A stretch of 14,888 nucleotides of DNA, taken from ZLKRG08 sp964565165 (GTDB lineage Bacteria > Actinomycetota > Actinomycetes > Nanopelagicales > Nanopelagicaceae). The stretch lies in the NCBI GenBank assembly GCA_964565165.1, contig CAZMDJ010000025.1, positions 1 to 14,888 of the forward strand. Direction: 5' to 3'. Under the pieces are notes generated by a model, which saw nothing but the letters and a program-made list of their open reading frames with translations, made no database searches and was not told the DNA's origin. Shown in pieces: positions 6,774 to 13,322 of this stretch. Positions within the stretch are counted from its first letter, which is position 1, and each line of letters begins with the position of its first letter. Made by a program: the position numbers and the translations under genes.

Positions 6774-7997
6774 ATGAGTAAACGACCTTGGGGTTATCAG
6801 CCAATTAATGATCGCCCCGAACCTGATTGGGAGCTAAATGCTCAGACTGAATCGGTTCGCGCAGGCCTTGCTCGTTCAGGTTTCGGTGAGACTTCAGAAG
6901 CTCTCTACCTGACAAGTGGTTTTACCTATTCAACTGCAGAAGAGGCAGAGACCGCATTTAAAGATGAGCTAGACCATTACTTATACGGTCGCTTTGCAAA
7001 CCCAACCATTGCAATGTTTGAAAATCGTTTAGCAACTCTTGAAGGTGCAGAGCGTTGTATCGCAACAGGTAGCGGAATGTCCGCAATGTTTGCCGCAGTT
7101 GCTTGTTTAGTTGGCCAAGGCGATCGCGTTGTTGCAAGTGCATCAATGTTCTCTTCATGTCACGTTGTGTTAACAGAGTTTCTTCCTAAATGGGGCGTAA
7201 CAACTGAACTAGTTCAAGGAAATGATCGTGCAGCTTGGGAGAAGGCGCTTTCAAAGCCAACTAAGGCAGTCTTTATTGAAACCCCAAGCAATCCATTGAT
7301 GGATATTGTCGATATCAAAATGGTTTCAGAGATTGCACATAAAGTTGGCGCAACAGTTATCGTCGATAACGTTATGGCATCTCCGGTTTACCAGAAGCCA
7401 ATCGAACTCGGTGCAGATGTTGTTATGTACTCAACTACTAAACATATTGATGGCCAAGGTCGCGTATTAGGCGGAGCAGTTCTCGGTACTGAGAAGTACA
7501 TCCTCGAACAATTCCAACCATTTATTCGTCACACTGGCCCTGCGTTATCTCCATTTAATGCATGGGTAATGGTTAAGTCACTCGAAACCATGTTTATGCG
7601 CGTCGAACGTATGAATGCAAACGCACAGGCAGTTGCCGAAGCGCTTGAGAAGAATCCGAAGATCAAAAACGTTCGCTACCCTGGTTTGAAATCTCATCCG
7701 CAACATGAATTAGAGATGAAGCAGATGAACGGCGCCGGTGGCACCACAATCGGAATCGAATTTAACGGCGACAAGAACGCGGCATTTAAATTTATGAATG
7801 CGCTTCGAATCATTGATATCTCTAATAATTTGGGCGATTCCAAGTCACTTATTACCCATCCGGCTTCGACAACCCACCGCCGTTTGGCACCAGAAGTTCA
7901 AGCAGAGATGGGTATTACTGAGAGTACTTTGCGTTTATCTATCGGTCTTGAGCACTCAACCGATCTAATTAAAGATATTCAGCAAGCTCTTAAATAA
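6774..7997 (+). CDS. metZ: O-succinylhomoserine sulfhydrylase, Cys/Met-metabolism PLP enzyme
   Basis: Makes homocysteine by direct sulfhydrylation of an activated homoserine, leading to methionine. The 407 residues show the family hallmarks: YGRFANPT (71-78, phosphate and dimer contacts), the SGMSAM segment (100-105) stacking on the cofactor, ETPSNPLMDIVD (169-180), Asp198 for the pyridine nitrogen, the PLP lysine Lys223 in YSTTKH, and a C-terminal SLITHPASTTH followed by LRLSIGLEH. The KHIDGQGRVLGGA run after the lysine is characteristic of MetZ rather than MetB or MetY. I therefore prefer O-succinylhomoserine, although O-acetylhomoserine use cannot be excluded. It is transcribed alone and its end overlaps the ctaB end by 8 bp. 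Confidence 0.92.
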   Translation: MSKRPWGYQPINDRPEPDWELNAQTESVRAGLARSGFGETSEALYLTSGFTYSTAEEAETAFKDELDHYLYGRFANPTIAMFENRLATLEGAERCIATGSGMSAMFAAVACLVGQGDRVVASASMFSSCHVVLTEFLPKWGVTTELVQGNDRAAWEKALSKPTKAVFIETPSNPLMDIVDIKMVSEIAHKVGATVIVDNVMASPVYQKPIELGADVVMYSTTKHIDGQGRVLGGAVLGTEKYILEQFQPFIRHTGPALSPFNAWVMVKSLETMFMRVERMNANAQAVAEALEKNPKIKNVRYPGLKSHPQHELEMKQMNGAGGTTIGIEFNGDKNAAFKFMNALRIIDISNNLGDSKSLITHPASTTHRRLAPEVQAEMGITESTLRLSIGLEHSTDLIKDIQQALK

Positions 7998-8847
7998 GTA
8001 GTTGACCAACAACAAGCAGTACTGAAAAGAGCGTTAAATAAAGAATCGAGAAGTGAAAAATTCTTCCTGCAACTTTTTCATACTCTGATTCGCCCTTACG
8101 TAATTTATAAACTTGCTCTGCAAATACCACTGCCAATACTGCAGTTAAGTAATAAGACCAGTTTGGTAAACCAGCCGCAAAGATAGTTAGTACTGAAGAG
8201 ATAATCATTGCGATGGTGTGGAACCACATTTCAAAGTAGACGCGCTTACGTGAAGCAACTACCGGCAACATCGGAATATTTGCCGCTGCATAATCATCGT
8301 GGTACTTAATTGCGATCGCCCAGAAATGCGGTGGGGTCCAGAAGAAGACCACCATAAAGAACCAGAAAGCTGTCCAAGATAGAGAATTAGTTACCGCGGC
8401 CCAACCAATAAATACTGGCAAACATCCTGCGATTCCGCCCCAGACAATGTTCTGATTTGTATTTGGTTTTAGCGCAACTGTATAAATCGAAACATAAAAG
8501 AGAATTGCTAAGGAAGTTAAAAGAGTTGCAAGTGGAGTTGTAAATACCCAAAAAATAATTAAGCTAGCAATCATTAGGAACGATGCGAAACGTGATGCCT
8601 GTTTCTTGGTAAGAATTCCTGCAGCAATCGGACGATGCTTGGTACGTGACATTAATTTGTCGATGTCGGCTTCAATCACCATGTTAAATGCATTAGCAGC
8701 GCCTGCGGCGAGAGTTCCGCCAACTAAAGATGCAATCGTTGGCATCAGCGGTGGCCAGCCTTTAGCGGCTAAAAAGAGCGCGGGTACCGTAGTGATGATT
8801 AAAAGTTCGACTACTCGAAGTTTCATCAAATCGATATATGCGCGCAC
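7990..8847 (-). CDS. ctaB: Protoheme IX farnesyltransferase (heme O synthase)
   Basis: Integral-membrane prenyltransferase of the UbiA superfamily that converts heme B to heme O for aa3/bo3-type oxidases. The 285 residues form about eight to nine membrane helices. The first Asp-rich motif is NMVIEADID (55-63) followed by KLMSRTKHRP; position 59 is Glu where many homologues have Asp. WGGIAGCLPVFIGWAA and the second loop FFWTPPHFWAIAIKYHDDYA, then NIPMLPVV, are diagnostic of CtaB/Cox10. The start is GTG at 8845-8847, with TAATCT ending 6 bases before it. No ctaA or oxidase subunit genes lie in the window. Confidence 0.93.
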   Translation of the reverse strand: MRAYIDLMKLRVVELLIITTVPALFLAAKGWPPLMPTIASLVGGTLAAGAANAFNMVIEADIDKLMSRTKHRPIAAGILTKKQASRFASFLMIASLIIFWVFTTPLATLLTSLAILFYVSIYTVALKPNTNQNIVWGGIAGCLPVFIGWAAVTNSLSWTAFWFFMVVFFWTPPHFWAIAIKYHDDYAAANIPMLPVVASRKRVYFEMWFHTIAMIISSVLTIFAAGLPNWSYYLTAVLAVVFAEQVYKLRKGESEYEKVAGRIFHFSILYLTLFSVLLVVGQLLI

Positions 8848-8853
8848 GGCACT

Positions 8854-8859
8854 AGATTA
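8854..8859 (-). promoter_or_regulatory. -10 element for a leaderless ctaB transcript
   Basis: On the minus strand TAATCT is followed by six bases and then the GTG start of ctaB, with no ribosome site. The same bases on the plus strand include TAGATT (8853-8858), so a divergent promoter could share this site. TAATCT plus six bases plus GTG recurs exactly in front of the MFS gene at 12165. Confidence 0.55.
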
Positions 8860-8907
8860 CTAAGCAAATATGAGCGCTCTTCCCAGTGTTTTCCCAGTGC
8901 GCATCTC

Positions 8908-8913
8908 TATTTT
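8908..8913 (+). promoter_or_regulatory. -10 element for a leaderless transcript of the acidic membrane protein
   Basis: TATTTT followed by seven bases and the ATG at 8921, with no Shine-Dalgarno. It supports the 8921 start over the in-frame ATG at 8870. Confidence 0.4.
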
Positions 8914-8920
8914 TCTACTC

Positions 8921-9397
8921 ATGACCGAGATACCAGAATGGTTCAAAATCACCGAAGGCGATCAAAAGCCTGCGGAGTTTGCGCCTAAGCCGAAGAAGCA
9001 TCTATTTAAAGTTGCCGCTATCACAACGCCGCTATTGATTGTTGGCGCAGTAGTTTTCGGCGCAACTGGCGAAGCAGAGGAAGACGATGCTCCAGCTTTC
9101 AACACCACACTTTCGACCTCATCTAACTCAATAACTGCAAATACTGCAGATACCAATGGCGTTGCACCACGTCTAATTACCAATAACTCACCTACAGGGG
9201 TTGGAGTTGCAAATCCTGCAGCTGCTCCGATTGGCAAGCCTGGAGTTGGCGTACCAATGCCAAGTGGAGAAGGTGAACGCGAAGATGACGATGATCATGG
9301 TTTCTTCGGTGGAGATGATGATGATGATGATGACCATGATGACGATGACGATGAACATGAAAGCCGCGAACGCCATCACGAAGAGGGCGGGCATTAA
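8921..9397 (+). CDS. Single-span membrane protein with Asp/His-rich C-terminal tail, function unknown
   Basis: I do not recognise a family. From ATG 8921 the product is 158 residues: a cytoplasmic start MTEIPEWFKITEGDQKP, a basic stretch (KPKKHLFK, 23-30), one membrane helix (about 31-49), a Ser/Thr/Asn/Pro/Gly linker (about 57-117), and a tail (118-158) of mostly Asp and Glu with six His. By the positive-inside rule the tail should lie outside the membrane. Such a tail could bind divalent metals, but nothing shows this directly. The tail codes from a near-perfect GAT repeat. The frame is open to an ATG at 8870, which would add a hydrophobic 17-residue leader; I prefer 8921 because of the -10 spacing and the ordinary cytosolic start. 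It diverges from ctaB and meets dacB with a 10-bp gap. Confidence 0.75.
   Translation: MTEIPEWFKITEGDQKPAEFAPKPKKHLFKVAAITTPLLIVGAVVFGATGEAEEDDAPAFNTTLSTSSNSITANTADTNGVAPRLITNNSPTGVGVANPAAAPIGKPGVGVPMPSGEGEREDDDDHGFFGGDDDDDDDHDDDDDEHESRERHHEEGGH
9314..9358 (+). repeat. GAT/GAC/CAT triplet microsatellite inside a gene
   Basis: Six perfect GAT copies (9314-9331) followed by GAC, CAT and mixed GAT/GAC/GAA triplets, all in frame, encoding the poly-Asp tail of the acidic membrane protein. In-frame slippage would change tail length without a frameshift. Confidence 0.8.
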
Positions 9398-9407
9398 GAA
9401 TTAAATT

Positions 9408-10619
9408 TTAAGCAGCAGCACTTTCAGGTGATGGCGTCGGATTAACTTCCGGCGCCTTCTCTGCTTCTGGTGTCGGAATAGTTTGAGCGACGATAATCAT
9501 TGGTGCTGCAATCTTTCCAAGAATTTTATCTATCGTTGCACGCGCTGCAGATTCAGCGTAATAGCCTCGTTGCAATCTATCGGCCAAAATTGCAAAAGCG
9601 TATTGATGTTCGCCTGATTCAATATATCCAGCAAGCGCCACAACACCGTTTAATGATCCAGTCTTTGCACGAACTAATCCAACTGTTTGTGGCGCTGTTT
9701 TAATAAAACGGTTCTGCAATGTTCCTGAGATACCGCCAACTGGTAAACCTTTTATCGCGCTATCAAACTTTGGATTGCCATACATCTTTAATAAAACTTG
9801 AACCAAAGTATTTGCAGAGGTGCGATCTTCATGTGAAAGGCCGCTGCCATCTTTAGCTTTTACTAATGGACTTTTTACTTCATATTTATTAAGTACATCG
9901 CTGAAAACTAGATCGATTCCATCAGCGCTATAGCCGTATCCAGCCTGAGCGGAAGCGGTTTTAGCCATGTAATCAGCTACCCAGTTATCGCTCCATAACA
10001 AGGTGTAATTCAATATCTTTGAGAGCTCAGGTGAAATCGCTGAAACTACTGGTTCGGTAATGTGTTCGGCGGCTTCTGATTCTTTAATGCCTACCCAATT
10101 GATTCGATAACCAACTCTATTGAAGTAACTATTCATATTCGCTTTAGTGCGATAGGTAAGACCGTAATATCGAATCTTCAAGCTTCTGCTTTTAGCAACT
10201 TTACGGATTTGATTTACTAAATTATCGCTCCATACAAATTTTAAATTCTTAGCTAATTTCAGGCTTGGGGTAATTGATGGATCAAAGTCTCCCACTATCT
10301 GAAAGGTGTTATCGATATCTGTCTTATAGACATTTGTAGTAAATCGAGTCTCTGGCGGTAGATATTCAAGAATTGAAAATGCGCTCAATAGTTTAAGAGT
10401 TGAAGCAGGTTTACGAAGTCCATTTGCATCTCGGCTATAAACAGTCTGCCCTGAGTTGATATCAACCAACACCATTGCAGGATTTGCCAGAGTCTTTGCA
10501 TTTGTCAGTTCAGCAAATACTGTTGGAATCTGTTCCATTCGCAAGAAAGCAGCTGAGTTGGCGGTAGGAACCACCAACAAGGCTGCTACTGCAATTGATG
10601 CAAAGAACTTAAAATGCAT
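9408..10619 (-). CDS. dacB: D-alanyl-D-alanine carboxypeptidase / endopeptidase, PBP4 family (S13)
   Basis: Penicillin-binding protein acting on peptidoglycan stems or cross-bridges outside the membrane. From ATG 10617-10619 the product is 403 residues: a signal peptide (MHFKFFASIAVAALLVV, likely cut after NSA), the SxxK motif STLK (73-76), SDN (210-212), DGSGLSHEDR (257-266) and KTG (319-321), which together define the S13 family. The end is Pro/Glu/Ala-rich and low in complexity. The start was chosen because the signal peptide begins there and it overlaps the upstream stop (TAATG); an earlier in-frame start would put 19 residues before the signal sequence. In many Actinobacteria dacB lies next to tilS; here it is about 6 kb away on the same strand. 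Confidence 0.92.
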   Translation of the reverse strand: MHFKFFASIAVAALLVVPTANSAAFLRMEQIPTVFAELTNAKTLANPAMVLVDINSGQTVYSRDANGLRKPASTLKLLSAFSILEYLPPETRFTTNVYKTDIDNTFQIVGDFDPSITPSLKLAKNLKFVWSDNLVNQIRKVAKSRSLKIRYYGLTYRTKANMNSYFNRVGYRINWVGIKESEAAEHITEPVVSAISPELSKILNYTLLWSDNWVADYMAKTASAQAGYGYSADGIDLVFSDVLNKYEVKSPLVKAKDGSGLSHEDRTSANTLVQVLLKMYGNPKFDSAIKGLPVGGISGTLQNRFIKTAPQTVGLVRAKTGSLNGVVALAGYIESGEHQYAFAILADRLQRGYYAESAARATIDKILGKIAAPMIIVAQTIPTPEAEKAPEVNPTPSPESAAA

Positions 10620-10960
10620 TAAATAGATACAGCGATGAAAATATTTAGAACTGTTAAGCCAAGCATTGTTGCCCAAACACCGTTAGAAATCTTTGGCTTA
10701 TTTTGGTTCTGGTAACCAAGGATCATGATGGTGATAAGAACAAGGAACTTAACGCCAACTTTTAGATGGTTAACGTCATCTTCAAGAGCAGAGTTGATTC
10801 CGACCAATGCAAAACCAGCCACAAGTGCTGTTAGCGCTGCATGCATAAAGCCCTTAGATAGAACCTTCTCTGACTTTGAAGTCTGAGTAAGAAGCAGAAC
10901 CAATAGGCCGAGCACGCTAGCTACGTGAATCAGTAGGAAAATTGTCTTTGCCAACTCCAT
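10619..10960 (-). CDS. Small integral membrane protein, four predicted helices, function unknown
   Basis: No family recognised. From ATG 10958-10960 the product is 113 residues with hydrophobic segments near 7-25, 39-56, 69-83 and 93-112, separated by short polar loops (TQTSKSEKVLSKG, then LEDDVNHLKVG, then NQNKPKISNG). The start is fixed by a strong AAGGAGG 8 bases upstream; the frame opens 15 codons earlier, but that would place the ribosome site inside the gene. The stop overlaps the dacB ATG (TAATG), so the two are probably co-translated, which suggests but does not prove a link to cell-envelope work. On the minus strand CATAAT at 10995-11000 could be its -10, overlapping the start of the divergent methyltransferase gene. 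Confidence 0.85.
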   Translation of the reverse strand: MELAKTIFLLIHVASVLGLLVLLLTQTSKSEKVLSKGFMHAALTALVAGFALVGINSALEDDVNHLKVGVKFLVLITIMILGYQNQNKPKISNGVWATMLGLTVLNIFIAVSI

Positions 10961-10968
10961 TTGTGAAG

Positions 10969-10975
10969 CCTCCTT
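10969..10975 (-). promoter_or_regulatory. Strong Shine-Dalgarno of the 113-aa membrane protein
   Basis: AAGGAGG on the minus strand, 8 bases before ATG 10958-10960. It decides this start over the longer frame and is among the best ribosome sites in the window. Confidence 0.85.
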
Positions 10976-10984
10976 GAGAGAAGT

Positions 10985-10990
10985 TAGAGT
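10985..10990 (+). promoter_or_regulatory. -10 element for a leaderless transcript of the RNA methyltransferase
   Basis: TAGAGT, then seven bases, then ATG 10998, with no Shine-Dalgarno. It lies in the 37-bp spacer that separates this gene from the divergent 113-aa membrane protein. Confidence 0.5.
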
Positions 10991-10997
10991 GCTCATT

Positions 10998-11639
10998 ATG
11001 CCCAATACACCTGCAGATATCGGACCAGGAGAGTTCTATCCGGTCGTTGGAGTTGGACCTCACCCAGAGCCATGGCCTACCGGTGACCAATATGACCCAG
11101 AGCTTCTTGCAAATGGTGATCGCAGAAATGTTTTAGATCATTACCGTTATTGGACCGTCCCAGCAATTGTTCAGGATTTAAATACCAAACGCCACGGACT
11201 TCAGATTGCTATTGAAAATTGGCAGCATGATTTAAATATCGGTTCGATTGTTAGAACTGCAAATGCATTTAATGTTAGCGCGGTTCATATTGTTGGAAAA
11301 CGCGATTGGAATAAGCGCGGCGCGATGGTTACAGATCGCTACTTAACTGTGATTCACCATCCAACCGTTGCTGACTTTGCAACTTGGTGCAGAGAAAATA
11401 ATGTACCTATTATCGGAATCGATAACGTTGATGGTTCAAAGAAGCTAGAAGGTGCGCAACTTCCTGAGAAGTGTGTTCTTCTCTTTGGCCAAGAGGGCGC
11501 AGGTATGTCTGATGAAGGCATTGCGGCCTGCGAAGTTCTTTATGAAATTGCACAGTACGGTTCTACAAGATCTATGAATGCTTCAGCAGCAGGTGCAATT
11601 GCAATGTATCACTGGGCGCTTCAGCACTTACCGCGATAA
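10998..11639 (+). CDS. SpoU/TrmH-family RNA 2'-O-methyltransferase
   Basis: SPOUT-fold enzyme predicted to methylate a ribose 2'-OH in tRNA or rRNA using S-adenosylmethionine. From ATG 10998 the product is 213 residues. The three family motifs are visible: motif 1 NIGSIVRTANAF (about 79-90), motif 2 LLFGQEGAGMSDE (about 161-173), and motif 3 STRSMNASAAGAIAMY (about 188-203), which forms the knot and binds SAM. The N-terminal 60 residues (PGEFYPVVGVGPHPEPWP...) are Pro/Gly-rich and are not the usual L30e-like substrate domain of RlmB/TsnR, so the target RNA is unclear. An upstream TTG at 10974 is less likely because TAGAGT plus seven bases suits ATG 10998. The end overlaps the phosphatase gene by 12 bp. 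Confidence 0.9.
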   Translation: MPNTPADIGPGEFYPVVGVGPHPEPWPTGDQYDPELLANGDRRNVLDHYRYWTVPAIVQDLNTKRHGLQIAIENWQHDLNIGSIVRTANAFNVSAVHIVGKRDWNKRGAMVTDRYLTVIHHPTVADFATWCRENNVPIIGIDNVDGSKKLEGAQLPEKCVLLFGQEGAGMSDEGIAACEVLYEIAQYGSTRSMNASAAGAIAMYHWALQHLPR

Positions 11640-12143
11640 CTCTTTTAGTAAACCTGAAATAGCTTTATCAATCATTTCGTAAACGGCCTCAAAGTGGCCG
11701 ATTGCCAATGAATATGGGTCCGGCACCTCTAACTTTTCATACTCTTCTGAATCTCTATCAATATTGCGTAAAGCAGGATCAAATTGGCGAAGATAGAAAA
11801 CTTTATGCGAAACATCTTCGTTCGCAAGCGCCATCACATTTGCAAAATTGGATGCATCCATCACCAAAATTAAATCTGATGAGTGAAAATCATTCTTAGA
11901 GAATTTCTTTGCAGTGTGGTCGTACTTAAGGCCGTGCTTCTCCCAGGTCTGCTTTGAATGTGGGTTGGGTCCATCGCCCACGTGCCATGCCCCAGTACCT
12001 GAGCTATCTACATTGATTTTTGGGGCCGAGATTTCACCTTTACGGTTATAGAGAATTGCAGCAGCCATTGGAGAACGGCAGATATTGCCTAAACAGACCA
12101 TTGAAATAGTGATCTCTTCTTTATCTTTTAAGTACTGCAACAT
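11628..12143 (-). CDS. Low-molecular-weight protein-tyrosine phosphatase
   Basis: Cysteine phosphatase of the LMW-PTP family. The 171 residues carry the P-loop CLGNICRS (17-24: nucleophile Cys17, Arg23) close to the N-terminus and the general acid Asp142 in the late VPDPY motif, plus DSSGTGAWHVGDGP, which is typical of the family. In Actinobacteria such enzymes (PtpA) may be secreted or may reverse tyrosine phosphorylation; nothing here shows its substrate. The family is related to arsenate reductases, but the CLGNICRSP loop and the DP general acid fit a phosphatase. TACAAT ends 7 bases before the ATG and no ribosome site is seen. It diverges from the MFS gene across 33 bp. Confidence 0.92.
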   Translation of the reverse strand: MLQYLKDKEEITISMVCLGNICRSPMAAAILYNRKGEISAPKINVDSSGTGAWHVGDGPNPHSKQTWEKHGLKYDHTAKKFSKNDFHSSDLILVMDASNFANVMALANEDVSHKVFYLRQFDPALRNIDRDSEEYEKLEVPDPYSLAIGHFEAVYEMIDKAISGLLKELSR

Positions 12144-12150
12144 ATTAATA

Positions 12151-12156
12151 ATTGTA
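12151..12156 (-). promoter_or_regulatory. -10 element for a leaderless phosphatase transcript
   Basis: TACAAT on the minus strand, then seven bases, then ATG (12143). It lies in the 33-bp spacer shared with the MFS promoter; the two -10 elements are separated by only 8 bases, so they probably compete for polymerase. Confidence 0.55.
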
Positions 12157-12164
12157 ATCGCTTG

Positions 12165-12170
12165 TAATCT
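12165..12170 (+). promoter_or_regulatory. -10 element for a leaderless MFS transcript
   Basis: TAATCT, then six bases, then the GTG start at 12177, with no ribosome site. Hexamer and spacing are identical to those in front of ctaB. Confidence 0.55.
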
Positions 12171-12176
12171 GGTTCG

Positions 12177-13322
12177 GTGCGCAAATGGTTATCTCGGAAT
12201 CTAATCGTCATAACCTTTGTTTCTTTAGCCCAAGATGCCGCTAGTGAATTGATTTACCCGCTTCTGCCTATCTTGATTGCAGGAGCAGTTGGCGCAGCGC
12301 CACTAGCCCTTGGCGTAATTGAAGGCGCCGCAGAATTTGCAGCAGGGTTCACCAAACTTTATTCAGGAAAATTGAGTGACCGCTTTGGTCGTAAACCTTT
12401 TGTGGTCGGCGGTTATTCATTAACAGGGTTAGGAAAAATATTTACTGTCTTCTCTCTATCCTGGTCAGGAATCTTTGCCGGTCGCGTTATTGATCGAATC
12501 GGTAAAGGTATGCGTAGCGCACCTCGCGATGCGCTAATTCATGATGGTGTTGAAGATAAAGATTTAGGAAAAGCTTTTGGTTTCCATCGCGCTGGCGATA
12601 ACTTTGGCGCAGTTATTGGGCCAGCACTTGCGTTAATTCTTTTGGCGCTTTTTAATGATGATGTTAGAGCTGTTGCCAAGTGGGCTTTAATTCCGGCTGC
12701 AATTAGCGCACTACTGACATTCTTCATTAAAGATATCAAAGCTCACGAAAGTAAAGTAACTTTTCAAAAAGCTCAGCTTTCTCCAAAGCTAAAGAAGACC
12801 ATCTGGATTCTGGTTGCAATTCAAGTTACCAATATTCCTGATGCGTTGCTACTGCTTCGATTACATCAAATCGGTTTCTCAACAAGCGGTGTCGTAGTTG
12901 GTTATATGTTGTACATGTTTGTTGCAACGTTAGCTGCATACCCTGCAGGCAAAATTGCAGATCATTTACATCCTAAAAGCGTCTACTTAATTGGTTTAAC
13001 TTTCTTTGCAGCGGCGTACATAACGCTTGGGCTAACTGATAACCATGTTGTCGCGCTGATTGCGATCGCTCTATATGGCTTCTTCCCTGCTCTTACAGAT
13101 GGCGTTGGCAAAGCATGGATTGGCCGCTTAAGCAGCCCAGAGAACCGTGGATATGCCCAAGGTTCTTTCCAGGCGCGCATGAATTTCGCTGTATTGGCAG
13201 CAGGTATTTGGGGTGGCGCTATCTGGAGCGGTGGAAGCTACGAAATAGCTTTAATTATCGCTGGAATCGGAGCTCTGGTCGGAGCTCTCTTCATCAGCCA
13301 ATATCGCCCTGACGCTACTTAA
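12177..13322 (+). CDS. Major facilitator superfamily transporter
   Basis: Membrane secondary transporter with about 12 hydrophobic segments in 381 residues. The MFS motif A is GKLSDRFGRK (64-73) in the loop after helix 2. GKGMRSAPRDALI (109-121) follows helix 4, a run shared by a broad group of uncharacterised bacterial MFS proteins. The Asp-Ala-Ala-Ser-Glu in helix 1 (20-24) and charged His137-Arg138 in helix 5 could take part in proton coupling; this is inference. Substrate is unknown, and drug efflux cannot be claimed. Starts with GTG. Its last 24 codons overlap the convergent TPR gene in antisense; they encode most of the last helix. Confidence 0.88.
   Translation: MRKWLSRNLIVITFVSLAQDAASELIYPLLPILIAGAVGAAPLALGVIEGAAEFAAGFTKLYSGKLSDRFGRKPFVVGGYSLTGLGKIFTVFSLSWSGIFAGRVIDRIGKGMRSAPRDALIHDGVEDKDLGKAFGFHRAGDNFGAVIGPALALILLALFNDDVRAVAKWALIPAAISALLTFFIKDIKAHESKVTFQKAQLSPKLKKTIWILVAIQVTNIPDALLLLRLHQIGFSTSGVVVGYMLYMFVATLAAYPAGKIADHLHPKSVYLIGLTFFAAAYITLGLTDNHVVALIAIALYGFFPALTDGVGKAWIGRLSSPENRGYAQGSFQARMNFAVLAAGIWGGAIWSGGSYEIALIIAGIGALVGALFISQYRPDAT

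Noticed and set aside
8870..8920. Earlier ATG of the acidic membrane protein
   Set aside because: No ribosome site and poor promoter spacing; the added residues look like untranslated sequence. Kept only as an alternative.
11628..12143. Arsenate reductase
   Set aside because: The CLGNICRSP loop and the late VPDPY acid fit LMW-PTP, and no arsenic resistance genes are nearby.
12177..13322. Named drug-efflux pump such as TetA
   Set aside because: Only general MFS motifs are visible; no subfamily signature supports a substrate.
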